Shown here one piece after another: positions 10,626-22,174 of a DNA stretch of 64,000 nucleotides (positions are counted from its first letter, which is position 1; every line of letters begins with the position of its first letter). Source of the DNA: Sycobia sp. Sy_11 (lineage: Eukaryota; Arthropoda; Insecta; Hymenoptera; Epichrysomallidae); assembly GCA_018907035.1 (NCBI GenBank), contig JACCIC010000170.1, positions 186,001 through 250,000 on the forward strand, read 5' to 3'. Under the pieces are notes generated by a model that was not told the DNA's origin, searched no databases, and saw only the letters and a list, made by a program, of their open reading frames with translations. Both the position numbers and the translations under genes were made by a program.

Positions 10626-13140
10626 GCACTATTGGGTTATTACTGGGTTAGGCTCGATTGTTTTAAGGTGATTCTATTCTAAACGAAATCAGATCAGCTG
10701 ATAAATTTTAGTCTCCCACGGTTGGTTCTCCTGTACTGTTATATGCAACTTTTATATAAGAAGTCGGTGTGATTGCAGAAGTTTGTTGACTACAGTTTTG
10801 ATTCGATTACCTTGCGGTAACCCACAGCCAAGACTCTATCATAAGCAATCTAGAAGCATGTAAACATTCAGTAAATTTCAAAACAAGAGATTTCATTAGC
10901 AGTACCTGCTGTTGTGACAAAAATCCATTTCTTTCGCAGAAATTGTAATTTTTGTTTAATTCACCCACTGTCCAAACTTCGTACTAGGATTTCTGTCGAT
11001 TTCTGTACTATTTACATTGGGTTGATACACACCACAACTGAGAATACGAGTGTAAACATACAAGTAGAAGTCATATGCCTACATGTCTGTCGATTATTAT
11101 TATTATCAATCTGTACAGCATTAAAAAAATCACCAATACCGAGATGTTTCCAGACTTTATTTAGTTGCGGTATTCGTTGAATAAAATAAAACACAATCAT
11201 CGTGTTAAAAATTTTGCATCATTTGTTGGATTGCTGAGGAAAAACTTAAAATTGATAACTTCTAAACTAACCTTCTGGAAATTATTTTCATTTTAATCGA
11301 TAGGCGAAGGCACGTTTTCGACTCCTAGGCCTAAGCGAAGTATCTAAATAGGCATTGAAGACGGAAATCGCAATAAAAGTTAGATTTAGAAATATGTATT
11401 GTATATAGTTTATTTAAAAGAAGGTTCTTTTACCAAATAGTTTATATGATTTTGATTACTCCTCATCAATTTATATACTTCGGTTCAGTGCAGCTAATAG
11501 CCCGACGTTTGATTGACAAGTGTGCAGTATCGACGCTCAAGACTAAAAATCTGCCGTATATCGCCTTGTATATCTGTCTGCAGATTTGTCTCCCGTATAT
11601 TTTCCGCGTATATCCGACCCGTTGCCGCTCTTGGTGGTTCTATTTATAAGTACGGTCGAGCCACTGAGTCGCACCCCACGTTTTGGGAGCTTCTCCGAAT
11701 GGACACGGAAAATCAAAAACAGCGTATGATATCGTGTAACAATGATTTTCGGCATAAATAATTTTTATTTTCAATTTGATAAAATCGTTATTCAGATTTT
11801 ATTTGCGTATTACAAACTCTATAGAGAATGAAAATAAATAAAAACAATAAAAACGTCGTTTTAATACGTTTATTTATTAATATATCGAAATACAGAAGAT
11901 CGGTACGATCTGTTAGAAAGGATCAGAGTTAAAATGTGCCGCTTATCGGTCGAGCGATCGTTTATCTATCGCAGTTCCATCCCATACGCCGAATTTCTAA
12001 GAAATATAAGATTTTACAAGACCTCCAAACGCTATAAGTTAACAAAGTAGCCTGACGGCCACTGTAATAACAGTGCACGTATGTGACAATTGAGAATTTT
12101 CAAATTATTTTCTATTACGAAATCATGGAATGGAACATACTCGAGCGCGTAAGTCATGGCTTCTAGGCTACAGGCGCACCTGTTCACAAAGTCGCTATTC
12201 TATAAAAGGTGCATGACTTTAATATTCTATATAATATTAAACTATTTAATACTTTAATAATTTAAAATATTATGTTATAAGATCTTAAACAAATTTACTT
12301 AATACTACAAGTTAATATTTCCCGAACTCTAACTCCTTCTTACATTATAAATACATCAAAATCTTTTTTCTCATTTGACGATCACGTTTGTCATAGCCTC
12401 AGAACCTTTGGTCACTTCACATGTGTTTACATTTATGACTTCATTCACAATATCTTTCCGCGTAATCTTTATATCCTATTTTAACAAACTTGAATATTAA
12501 ATCTAAATAATTCGTTCCTTATTTTATATGTAATTTTTACGTAATTAAAATGATTATATTAAAGAACTGTGTTCGTAACAGTAAAACCAGTAGCATCAAT
12601 AAATATAATTTCAAATTAGTTAGGCTAAACATAAAATTTTTTAATCGAAACAGAATTCAGTAGGCATGTGTTACGAACGCGTTTATTTAATGTGCGAGAA
12701 GCATATAATCATATCTTGTAACATGGTACTGTTTTTTATTACAGGAAGTAGCTAATTTTATTGGTGATTAGGAAACTAATTTGTAGTCTACCGTTTAAGG
12801 CAATTTTGGAAATGGTAACTATAATATCAGTAATAACTTTTCCAAGCGTATTTGATATAATATCTAGCATGCCACATATGATGGATATTCTATGCTTCAT
12901 ATATATATATATATAATTCAAAGAATTTGCCAAAGTGCCATTATCGTCTCTTATGATATGTCACACTCATTAATAATAGATTACATATAAAACAAATTAT
13001 ATAAAAAAAAAATACCGAATAAATTTCTTAAATAGTAATCTAGTTTTCTATCGATACAATAATATTGGGCAAGCGCTATCCTCTATTTTCACTTTAAATA
13101 AACGAACTCCCAAGGCGCGTAAACGTATATATGGGCATTG
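10626..13140. other. AT-rich non-coding stretch
   Basis: No gene recognised. Slightly richer patches lie at 11640-11700 and at 11930-12000; the latter contains closely spaced ATCG/CGAT words (GAGCGATCG, TCTATCGC). A short AT array is at 12900-12914. Confidence 0.45.
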
Positions 13141-13600
13141 GAATAATTTACGGCCGCTAAACTTTTATCGCGAAATTGAACGCACGTGCCGCAGCGGGTG
13201 ACGGTTGTTGGAAGGAGCGAGCGAAAAAAAATAGCTTTAAATTCCCGAATTTATCTGTACGATTGATTTTAATCGGCCTATCGATGCGCCCGCGCCGGCG
13301 CCGAATAAAAGTGTTCGGCTGGACGATAGAGGAGGGGACAAAAAAAAACGGCCGGGCGGAAGTATACTTCTTCGCTTTGCTGTTGCTGTTGTTGTTTTTG
13401 TTCTTTTTTTTTACGCCCCCTCGCCGCCTGGACTCGCGTGCGCGCGCGTTCCGGGCAATCAAACGCGAACCTTCTGTTTTCGCACGCGCGGGAACGCCTA
13501 AAAAACAAAGATAATGAACGCAACGCGCGCTTTTATTTATTTTTTTTTTGCCCTTTCTGCGTTCTCTTTCGGCTGTGTCAAAATAAATTTCGTCCATAAT
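13141..13600. promoter_or_regulatory. CpG-rich island with purine/pyrimidine runs
   Basis: CG-dense sequence (CGCCCGCGCCGGCGCCG, TGCGCGCGCGTT) mixed with A8 and T9 runs and a TGCTGTTGCTGTTGTTGTT imperfect repeat. Overlapping open frames on both strands are composition artefacts: the 112-codon plus and 146-codon minus frames show no domain. Candidate regulatory island. Confidence 0.3.
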
Positions 13601-14395
13601 TAAGGATCCGAAGGTTATTTTTGACTTTCAAACAAAAAAACGACGGGAGTATAATACGGAATAAAATGGATTTTGTTTTTTAGAATGATCGGCGGTATAT
13701 AGGACATGTTTATTACATACTTTATTTTATTGAAATTAAGAAAAAAGTTATTGATAAATTAATGATAGGATGGGATTGGGTGAGGAAAATTGTGAATTTT
13801 TAATAAATCATAGATCCTAGCTAAAACGTAAATATATTAAGACTAAAAAAAAGAAACGGTGCTTATTTTCTAATCGAACCTGTGCAAAAATTGAACGTTA
13901 AAATCTGCTGGCGTAAAATCGTCGGATCCCCTATTATCGCGTAAACATAACGTACTTTATAATGGTTAAAGGAAAATAAGTTATATTTTTATTATTACTT
14001 ATAGTCCACACTGATGTTTGAGATATGCATTTTAGCACTACATTTTACCGACTGCTCAAAGCTTTAAGGCCTTTTTTCTTCATTCCATCGTACGATTTCA
14101 CGATACTGCTTATCGATATAGTATTTATTATTTCTTTATTGCTAATAAAGCCAAAATTTCCAAAATATATACGCATTTAAATATATAGTTACTATAAGAT
14201 TTATTAGATTATGGTGGAACGAGCAAGGAGCAGCGTGAAAGATAGCTAACATCGTTAGTAAATTTTTTTAGCATATCTAAAACTTCCTCTACTCGATAAG
14301 AAACTGCGATTAAAAACACTGAGCCATTGAGTAAGAAAAAAGCGGCAGGAATATTTAAAAAATTCTAATTTTTTCTATACTCGAAGCTACTCTGA
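13601..14395. other. AT-rich spacer
   Basis: No coding exon, RNA gene or repeat family recognised. Confidence 0.45.
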
Positions 14396-15205
14396 AATTC
14401 AATCACCGATACAGGTGCCACGTCCCAGAGCACGTAACGCTAATTGCAGAGCATTCGCATGCGAGAGTAATAAAGCGATAGACCCAAGCGCACGACCGAG
14501 TGCGACCGCGCGCGCGAACGCGCGTGTGTCGCAAGCGTGAAACCGACTCGCAGTAATACAAGAGTTATACCGACGAAGTTCGCTGAAACATATTAACCTA
14601 TTTATTGTCTTGCATTCATTCATATATACATACACCATCTTTCATCTCTCTTTCTCTGCCTATCCGTCTCTCTCGCCCGTTCTTTGTCCCTCTTCTGGGA
14701 AATTCGCAATCACGAATCATTGAAGGGAAGCAGAAGAGAGAAAGAGATGCAAAAGTGCTGGTGGGAGGGGGGCGGCAAGAAAGTACGATGAATCGGTGTA
14801 TCAGGCTGTACAGCGACGCCGCTGGGGTGAACGCCGCGCGGCGAAGCTGTGACGGATGGCAGTTGCCGTGATTGTTTTAGTTTGACGCGTCTATTTTGAC
14901 GAGGGCACTTACGCTACTCCATTTCGAGGCGAAGTTATGGGAGTTCCCAAGGAGAAGGCGCATTCGACGAATATGCATAGATATAGCGCTGGGGCGTGCA
15001 TGGGCGCGGATACTTTGTCGCGCGGAGATCATGTCCGCGCGCAACTGCTCGTTTTGTTAGCGTTGACGCGCGCCGGTTAATTTACTGTTTAAGACGGGAA
15101 CACGCGCGAGAGATTTTCACCGGGGGAGCGCGGGGGACTTTAGTATACGATTACCTCAAGATGTATGTTTCACGGGGGAATTGGTACTTGGTAAATTAGG
15201 TCATT
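14396..15205. promoter_or_regulatory. CpG-rich island, candidate promoter
   Basis: About 800 bp with many CG dinucleotides (CGACCGCGCGCGCGAACGCGCG near 14505, then CGCCGCGCGGCG near 14832), a CT-rich tract at 14640-14690 and GGGGGCGGC near 14767. Short open frames on both strands lack motifs. No TATA plus initiator pair stands out, so direction is unknown. Confidence 0.35.
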
Positions 15206-15289
15206 GCGAATAAAAAACGAATTTGGTATCCGATCGGTTCATACCCACTCCAACCCCCCTTCCTCAAAATTCAAACTGATAATTCCACA

Positions 15290-15295
15290 AATATA

Positions 15296-15343
<48 letters not shown>
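15290..15343. repeat. (AT)n array
   Basis: A 54-bp AT tract interrupted by one G at 15301. Confidence 0.9.
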
Positions 15344-15347
<4 letters not shown>

Positions 15348-18057
15348 TTGTTAACAGCACACATCTTAAAACTTTGATAATTTCTGCGCGCTACATTATA
15401 TGCTTATATACGTAACTTCTCATTACTCTCGCGCACTTTTGCAACTTGAAGTTTTCTTAGTCATGCGTATATTTCATAGTTTAAAGCCTTATTGCGAGAG
15501 CTGGAGGAAGCTTTCACAAATGTAGTCGAGGTTGAGCCAAGGGCAGGGAGGGCGAGTGATAATTATGTTTGTCATATTTTTATTATCTGTGTTCGGGTCT
15601 GAGAGAGATATATACATGATAAATTGATAAATTAATTATAACAAAGCAATAATTTTTTCCAGTCGAAAATAAATGCTATGAAAAAGATGTCAATTCATGC
15701 CTGTCTTTTTTTTACTGAAAAAAGGGTACAGGGTCTCTGCAGAAAAATAGTTGGAAATTATAAGTATTAACAAAAATACATTTATAAAGACGAATTTGTT
15801 CTGAATTCACGAATATTCACAATAAATGTAGTACTTAAAGTATTCAATAAGATTTAAAAAAATATTGTTTTTGCATATCTAAACAGATTTTTCGAGCGGA
15901 TAGGTAAGATCTCTCAAATATTTATCCGTATTATACAAATATGCTTGCAAATTATTTAAAAGAAAGCGCTCTCTCAAATAGTAAATTTAAACCACTCTAT
16001 TCTCAAACACAAATATAAAATAAAGTTCGTTACAAATCTAAAAGTTGATTTTTACCTCGTCAGACTTTCATCCCGAGTTCGGGAGTAGATTATTTGAACA
16101 CTGAAAAAAAAAATCGTCGGAATGTGTCGGAAATCTGCTACATAAAATAACAATAAAAATAATTTCGAAATATTAGAACTCTGAGGTACTTCCGGCATCC
16201 AACAGTAGGTAATGATCTAAATTTCTTCCAATATCATTTCAAAGTAATCATTTTAAATTTTTAATACCAGGTACTTCATTTGAGTTAATACACCTAAACT
16301 TCAAGTTAATATCCTTGGTCCTTAATCGGTAGGTGTCTTCTTGTTTTACAGTTAAAAATATCGTTACTTCAATCATATAGAAATCATTTTTTAATAAACT
16401 ATTTTTTCTACAGTATGAATAATGATGGCCATCACACAGAAAAATATTTTGGGTAAATGAAGTATTTGTAATTGTAATACAATCAAAATACATTGTAATT
16501 TTGGACAAGAAGACTTAGACATTAAAATTATTCGTGAATCGAAATCTTCAATATATATGTTTTATATATTAATTATAAACAAAAGTGGACAAATTAATAT
16601 TTTCAAAATAATTTTTTCTTGACTCATTTTCAATATGGAATTGCACATAGTTTTAATTTGTATTTTATGTAATATATAGCTAAATATATTTAATATATAT
16701 TTCTAAGCCATAAAATTAGATCGCCATTGAAATTGATATCGATCATGACACGCGATGATAAATTAATCAATGTAAAATGTCATATTGCGCTTGTTGTTTG
16801 TATATAAAATCAATAGCCAGATATTTAACCAGTTGTACTGTATATCTTCTCATCAAAACAAATTACTCCCTATTGAATTATTGACAATTTAATGAAAAAG
16901 AAAAAAATTATCACATAATTTTCCGCCGCCCTTCTGCTTAGATACATCTAAGTATAAAGTTCATAAATGCAAAAGCTTACGTTGTCATCTATAAAAATGG
17001 ATTTATTTATTTTTTTTTATTTGAACGCATTTTGAATATTTAATTTCGTGTTTTCAGAATAATTCGATACGGGCTATTGGAAAAGGACTTTATAAAATCA
17101 GTTTTAACCCGATGGAAGCCACTTTTTTGTAACCAGGCAGTGGACATTCGTTCGTATAGAACTTTTAAAATTTTTTTTATAAAAAATAACTGTTAAAAGT
17201 GTATTTCATAAAATTTCGTAAAATTACCGATGTTCGTTAAGCGATCTGTTATAAATACTCGATCTATATTGAATAAATATTTTGTTATGTCTCCAGACTC
17301 GATTGTGTATCCATACAATAAAACATAATAAATTGTATATTCATTTTACCATCCTCATTCGGTGAAACGATTCAACTACCTTATATTTCAAAATAAACGC
17401 ATGGCACCTTTATTCCAGATTGTATGGTTTTAACCAATTTATATTTCATCCTCTTATTCGGTAGACCTCCTTATTCTCGACTAAATATAGTATCATAACA
17501 TGGAGCCTTACCTTGCGCATTATAATTTACGATATATATATACATGGTACTCGTATATTAACTGCCGCACTTGCACCGCAGCCGAGCCGTCTGTCTAGCA
17601 GCATTTCTTGCCTTCAAAATTTCTAGAACTACACAATCTCGTGCGTATATTACGGAAAAGCCTCACTATATTGTTATATATTACATATTACATCCATAAT
17701 ATTCTGGATTACTGTTCGACAAATTTTTTATTCCTTTCCCAAAAATACGATAGTCATTACTAATTATTTGTTTCTTGATCTTTACCACGTTGGGCGTTAA
17801 GTATAATCATTCCATTTTCTTACATTAACGTATACGTGACATATATACTGTAAGTAAAGCGCAATAAAATATGTAGATATACATGTGGAACACGGTACAT
17901 TGGTTAGACTAAAGCGCAGAATATACGCCAGAAATGGATGGGATAGCTTTTTCCGTACATCGTCAAATGATATAGAACTATACTGGCTGTTTTAGATTGT
18001 AAAAATAAAGAGAAAAATTGCTATGCAAATCGGCATACGTATCACTGTTTTTTTCTG
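15344..18057. other. AT-rich non-coding stretch
   Basis: No convincing exon. The 86-codon minus frame at 16248-16508 is AT-driven and has no motif. A slightly GC-richer stretch near 17555-17640 is unassigned. Confidence 0.45.
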
Positions 18058-18560
18058 TTTTTTTTTTTTTTTTTTTTGTTCAGGGCAATGAAAATTAGCC
18101 TACATTTCAACGGCAACAGAGGAGAGTCCATATTCCTGTGTCACAGTTCTGTCTCTCTGGCCATTAACAAAAAAAAGGACGGTGCAGCAGAATGCAAGTA
18201 GTACATTCAAATACCGGCTTCCATAGAGACAAATGTACGTACGCGGTAATTGCGCACATTCCTGGTGAAATACCGCCACGGCGTTAAATAATATACTGGC
18301 TATTTGAATTCGCGGCGTTCGGAGGCCCGGTATGACCATGCATCTCCTCGATGCCCTGGATGGCGAGGGTTCAACAACGGCCCCGATATCTAAACGCGAC
18401 CTGTACGAGAGCTCAGTGTCCACGATCCTTTCTGCTCTTTTACCAGCAATGAAATTGTATATGCGCCAGTAGGCGATGTACTTTCAGAGCGCTGGCCGGC
18501 TTTAATGGGGCATCAAGCTCGCCGGTAAAGGAGATATCGGAGTAAAATTTGACGGTCGTA
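18058..18560. other. Possible retroposed segment next to a T20 run
   Basis: A 20-T run (18058-18077) directly borders about 480 bp of GC-balanced DNA. On the minus strand a 107-codon frame (18423-18100) ends 22 nt before the run, which would then be a 3' A tail; it opens only from GTG. On the plus strand the same T run followed by GTTCAG looks like a splice acceptor, with a 45-codon frame starting MKISLHFNGN. I cannot identify either product. No clear target-site duplication was found. Confidence 0.3.
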
Positions 18561-20631
18561 ATGCGAATACGATTTTTATCGTTTAATTAATTCCGAAGCA
18601 TTATTGTCGATGATGAAATATTGTGAATTGAGCTAGCTGCCATCGAGAGAGAGAGAGAGAAAAATGCCACAGTTTTCAATTTTTCAGCCAAACGAAAAAG
18701 TCGTGAAATATATTGGAAAAATACAAGACGATAACAGGCAACATTTCGACAACGGATATCTCAAATACTATATCGATTCGTTTGCAAAAGAAAACTTTAA
18801 TGCGCATATTTCAAACGATAGATCGCATATTCGTTTGGAGAGAATTTTTCGGTTATTTTAATGTAAAATTTAAAAAGATTTTTAAATTTTCAACTGTGTA
18901 TTAACATGGAATGGTATAGATATTTGACACTTTGAATAATTGGTTAAGTAATCTTATACGGATAAACCATTTATTGATTTAAAAATTTATTTATTGAATT
19001 TTTTCTAGCGTGTTTATCTTAGCTGAACCCAAGCAGGGTGATAATACGGTATAAAAGAAATGTCTATTTTCAATGATATTTTTCTAGATTGAATTTATGG
19101 ATTACTTCAATAATAATGGTCATAATGAAAATATTTTTCTTTAAGTTTGTTTTATTAAGATTCATGAACAAATATTTAAATGACGTACATATAATATGCC
19201 AATTAGATTTAAAAGTAAAAAGACCAGCTCTATTTGGTTTCAGTATCTTGATGAGCGAAACAACTAATAAATCTTATTTATTATTTATTAGTTGGTTATT
19301 TATTTTATCTTATTTATTATATGATGTGAGGTATTAATGCAGATTCCACTGTAGATTCGTTCAAGAAAATGAAATTTTTTTTGCCTAATATAGAGTGTCT
19401 TATATGACTAATTTGCAGAATAAAACATTTTTAAATGTATTTGTAACAAGTTTTTATTTTATGAACATTAGCTGACTTCCTTGAGCCTGGATATTATATC
19501 AAAATTTGGAGGTAGACATACACTCGAACTGGTTGAAGACGTAAAGGTCTTAGGTTATATCTATTAGATGACTTTCCTTTTCTTAGTGAATCTCTATATT
19601 ATACATCAGCTGAAAAATAGAATTTTTTTTTATTTCATTGCATTTATAATGAGAATTATTACTAATACTTGCTAGGATTAACAAAAATTCTACCACCACT
19701 TCTGTCAGTATTCAGAGCTCATAGTTCTTAAAACTCATTATTTTTATAAGGAAACTGCAATTAATTCCTTATAATATTCCTTTATATATTTAAGAAACTT
19801 CTAATGTATTCTTATAATAATTTTTTAATTTGGATCGTTTTCTAACTTTATAATGTATCTCTATAGCTTATAAAAAGCTTGGATTTTTAAAGAACGCTGA
19901 TCGAGTAAAAAAAATTGATGGTATCTATTTGTGCTATATTTTTGAATTCTTCTCTATACTACATTATAATTTAGTTACTATTGAATCCTTCATTTTATCA
20001 TCGGTTTTAGATTTCATATTATCATTAAGAAATACCATATAGGTTTATATCTCCAAGAGAGTTTGTTTCATTTAAATGTAAACTTTCATTCGGTTAATTT
20101 TTTAAATATTCTAATAAAATAATTAATAAAATCTTTTTTCTGTATTTATAAAGTTACATAAAAATACTGATAAGCACGTGTAACATCAGCTAATAATTTA
20201 TTACAATTATTAGAGTTGGGTTTTCAATATTTAAATTGTAATACTTTTATTTAATTCTTCTATATCAGAATAAGATACAATTTTACTATATTTTTCCATG
20301 AAACTTTGTTTTAGAATTGTTTATTAACTTTTCAAAATAATAAAAAGTCGTAATAGAGACTTCGACAAAGTTTCGCAGTTAGTATATAGTATATATTATT
20401 TAGAAATATTTTTAGTTTACTAATTAAAAATCTACACGGAGAAGTCGTCGATAGACACCCCGGACATTGGTTTGTATGTACCATCCGAACATGTAACTAC
20501 GATTTTTCCTACAGAAACCGATGGAAATATATACTTATACTAAACTATAATATTTGTATTTTAATAATTAAATGAAAAAGAAAATAGTCTTAACACATTT
20601 TTGAAGCGATGTCTGAGATTTAAGCGCCAAT
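18561..20631. other. AT-rich non-coding stretch
   Basis: Short GA run at 18645-18660, a 12-bp-arm palindrome at 19261-19294, otherwise no recognisable feature. Open frames near 18664-18904 and 19089-19337 are AT-rich and motif-free. Confidence 0.45.
19261..19294. repeat. Short perfect inverted repeat
   Basis: CAACTAATAAAT at 19261-19272 is mirrored by ATTTATTAGTTG at 19283-19294 with a 10-nt loop. It sits inside a TTATTTATTA-rich segment. Confidence 0.75.
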
Positions 20632-20659
20632 ACACACACACACACACACACACACACAC
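20632..20659. repeat. (AC)n array at the LINE 5' junction
   Basis: Fourteen AC units preceding CAGTGTGGAGTTTTG, where the R1-clade element appears to begin. Confidence 0.9.
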
Positions 20660-20822
20660 CAGTGTGGAGTTTTGTTGCTTTCTCCCATCTGGCGCCTCCC
20701 CAGGTTGCGGATAGGGGATGGCTCGCTACAAGTTGTAGAGGGCACTGAGGAAATAAAATACTCAGGGCGGACAGAAAAAGCTAATAGGGAGGGCCTCCCG
20801 AACTTAAGGCCAATTATGACTA

Positions 20823-22174
20823 ATGTTTGGTATAAACAAGGATATACCCCAGGGAGTAACTCCGGCAAGACCGGTCAATCTCCTCACCGATTCCGATAGA
20901 GTGCAAGCCTCTATGGTCGGTGGTAGCCCCTCGGATTCTGGGGAGGGCAAATCAAACATAATCATAGATAGTACACTGGGTACTAAAGGAGATGTCATGA
21001 TGGATCAAGAAACGACGGATCGAGAAATCTCCATTACGCGCAGAAACAATCACCTGGAGCGACTTGGTGAGAAGATCAGCCAATTGTTGGACTTTGTCAA
21101 AGATAGGCATAACGTGCACAAGACCATTAAGGATCTTGCTCGTTCCATTAATGCCTCATATAAATGCATTAGTATGCCAGAGGATGATCTATTACAGTAT
21201 CAACGTCCTGGTACACATGAAGTGGTGACTCAGACTACGCCGAGTCTACGCTCTGACACCAAACGAAGCGCAGCAGAAGCGATGGTTTCCACTCCTAAAA
21301 CCATAGGTGGCATTGGGCTCAAGGAGACCACTAGAGTCGGTCGGAGTACCTACAGGCAAGTCTGAAGCCAAAGAAAATCAATGGCAGACCATCAAGCGTA
21401 AGAAGCCCAAAGGCAAAGATAAAGAATTATCTAGTACACGCAGGCTTAATGGACGAAATAGGCCTAACTCCATTTTGATTAAGGCCAATGAAGGAGTTAC
21501 ATACGCGGAGGTACTGCGTCAAATAAAGAATGATCCGGAGTTATCTCATGTCAACAATGAGGTTAACAGGATACGCAGAAATGCAAGCGGTGCCCTTGTA
21601 CTTCAGTTTAAACGGACAGCCAAAGATGCACATGAGTTGGCACGCATTGTTAAATCTAAGGTTGGCCATAGCGCATCCACTTCGGTCCTGACTAATCTCA
21701 TTACATTGGAGATTAAAGATATAGATGAGGTCACTTCAAAGGATGAAGTATTAGAGGCTCTGAGAAAACACCTCGAGCTAAAGGAGACTAACCTACTAAT
21801 TGCTCGTTCCTTGCGGCAAGCTTATGGGGGTACTCAGACGGCGGTGGTGTCTGTACCATATAGCCACGCAGCTGAGCTACTACGTGCAGAGCATGTTCGA
21901 ATCGGATGGGTCAGCTGCAGAGTTCGAAAAAAAAACAGAAATAAAGCGCTGCTTCAGGTGTTGGCAGATTGGCCATTTAGCGTCCGTGTGCTCGGGCCCT
22001 GACAGAACTAAACTTTGCAGGCACTGCGGTGGAAAAGACCATCTGTCCAAGCTGTGTGTAAACGGGCCCTGTTGGTTACTCTGTAAATGCGAAGGAAAAA
22101 AGGAGATTAACCATCTAGCATACAGCTATAAGTGCCCGATTACCGTGGAGTTTTTAAACAGACATAAAACATGA
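20823..22174 (+). pseudogene. R1-clade LINE ORF1 (Gag-like), frameshifted
   Basis: The N-terminal frame from ATG 20823 includes a helical, coiled-coil-like stretch (LERLGEKISQLLDFVKDR, then NVHKTIKDLARSI). The frame shifts near 21340-21360 to a Lys-rich linker (KRKKPKGKDKE) and an RRM-like middle (21430-21930). It shifts again at an A9 run near 21929. The last part holds zinc knuckles CFRCWQIGHLASVC and CRHCGGKDHLSKLC, both C-x2-C-x4-H-x4-C, and a third Cys/His cluster CKCEGKKEINHLAYSYKC. These bind the element RNA in related elements. The frame ends RHKT at TGA 22172-22174, overlapping the ORF2 start. The two indels make it non-functional, although all knuckle residues survive. Confidence 0.85.
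22171..22174 (+). promoter_or_regulatory. ATGA stop-start overlap of ORF1 and ORF2
   Basis: The ORF2 start ATG (22171-22173) overlaps the ORF1 stop TGA (22172-22174). In related R1-clade elements, overlapping stop and start codons support ORF2 translation by termination-reinitiation; that is the likely role here. Confidence 0.7.

Noticed and set aside
20672..20899. 75-codon frame in the R1-clade leader
   Set aside because: It overlaps the start of ORF1 in another phase and shows no motif; treated as leader sequence.
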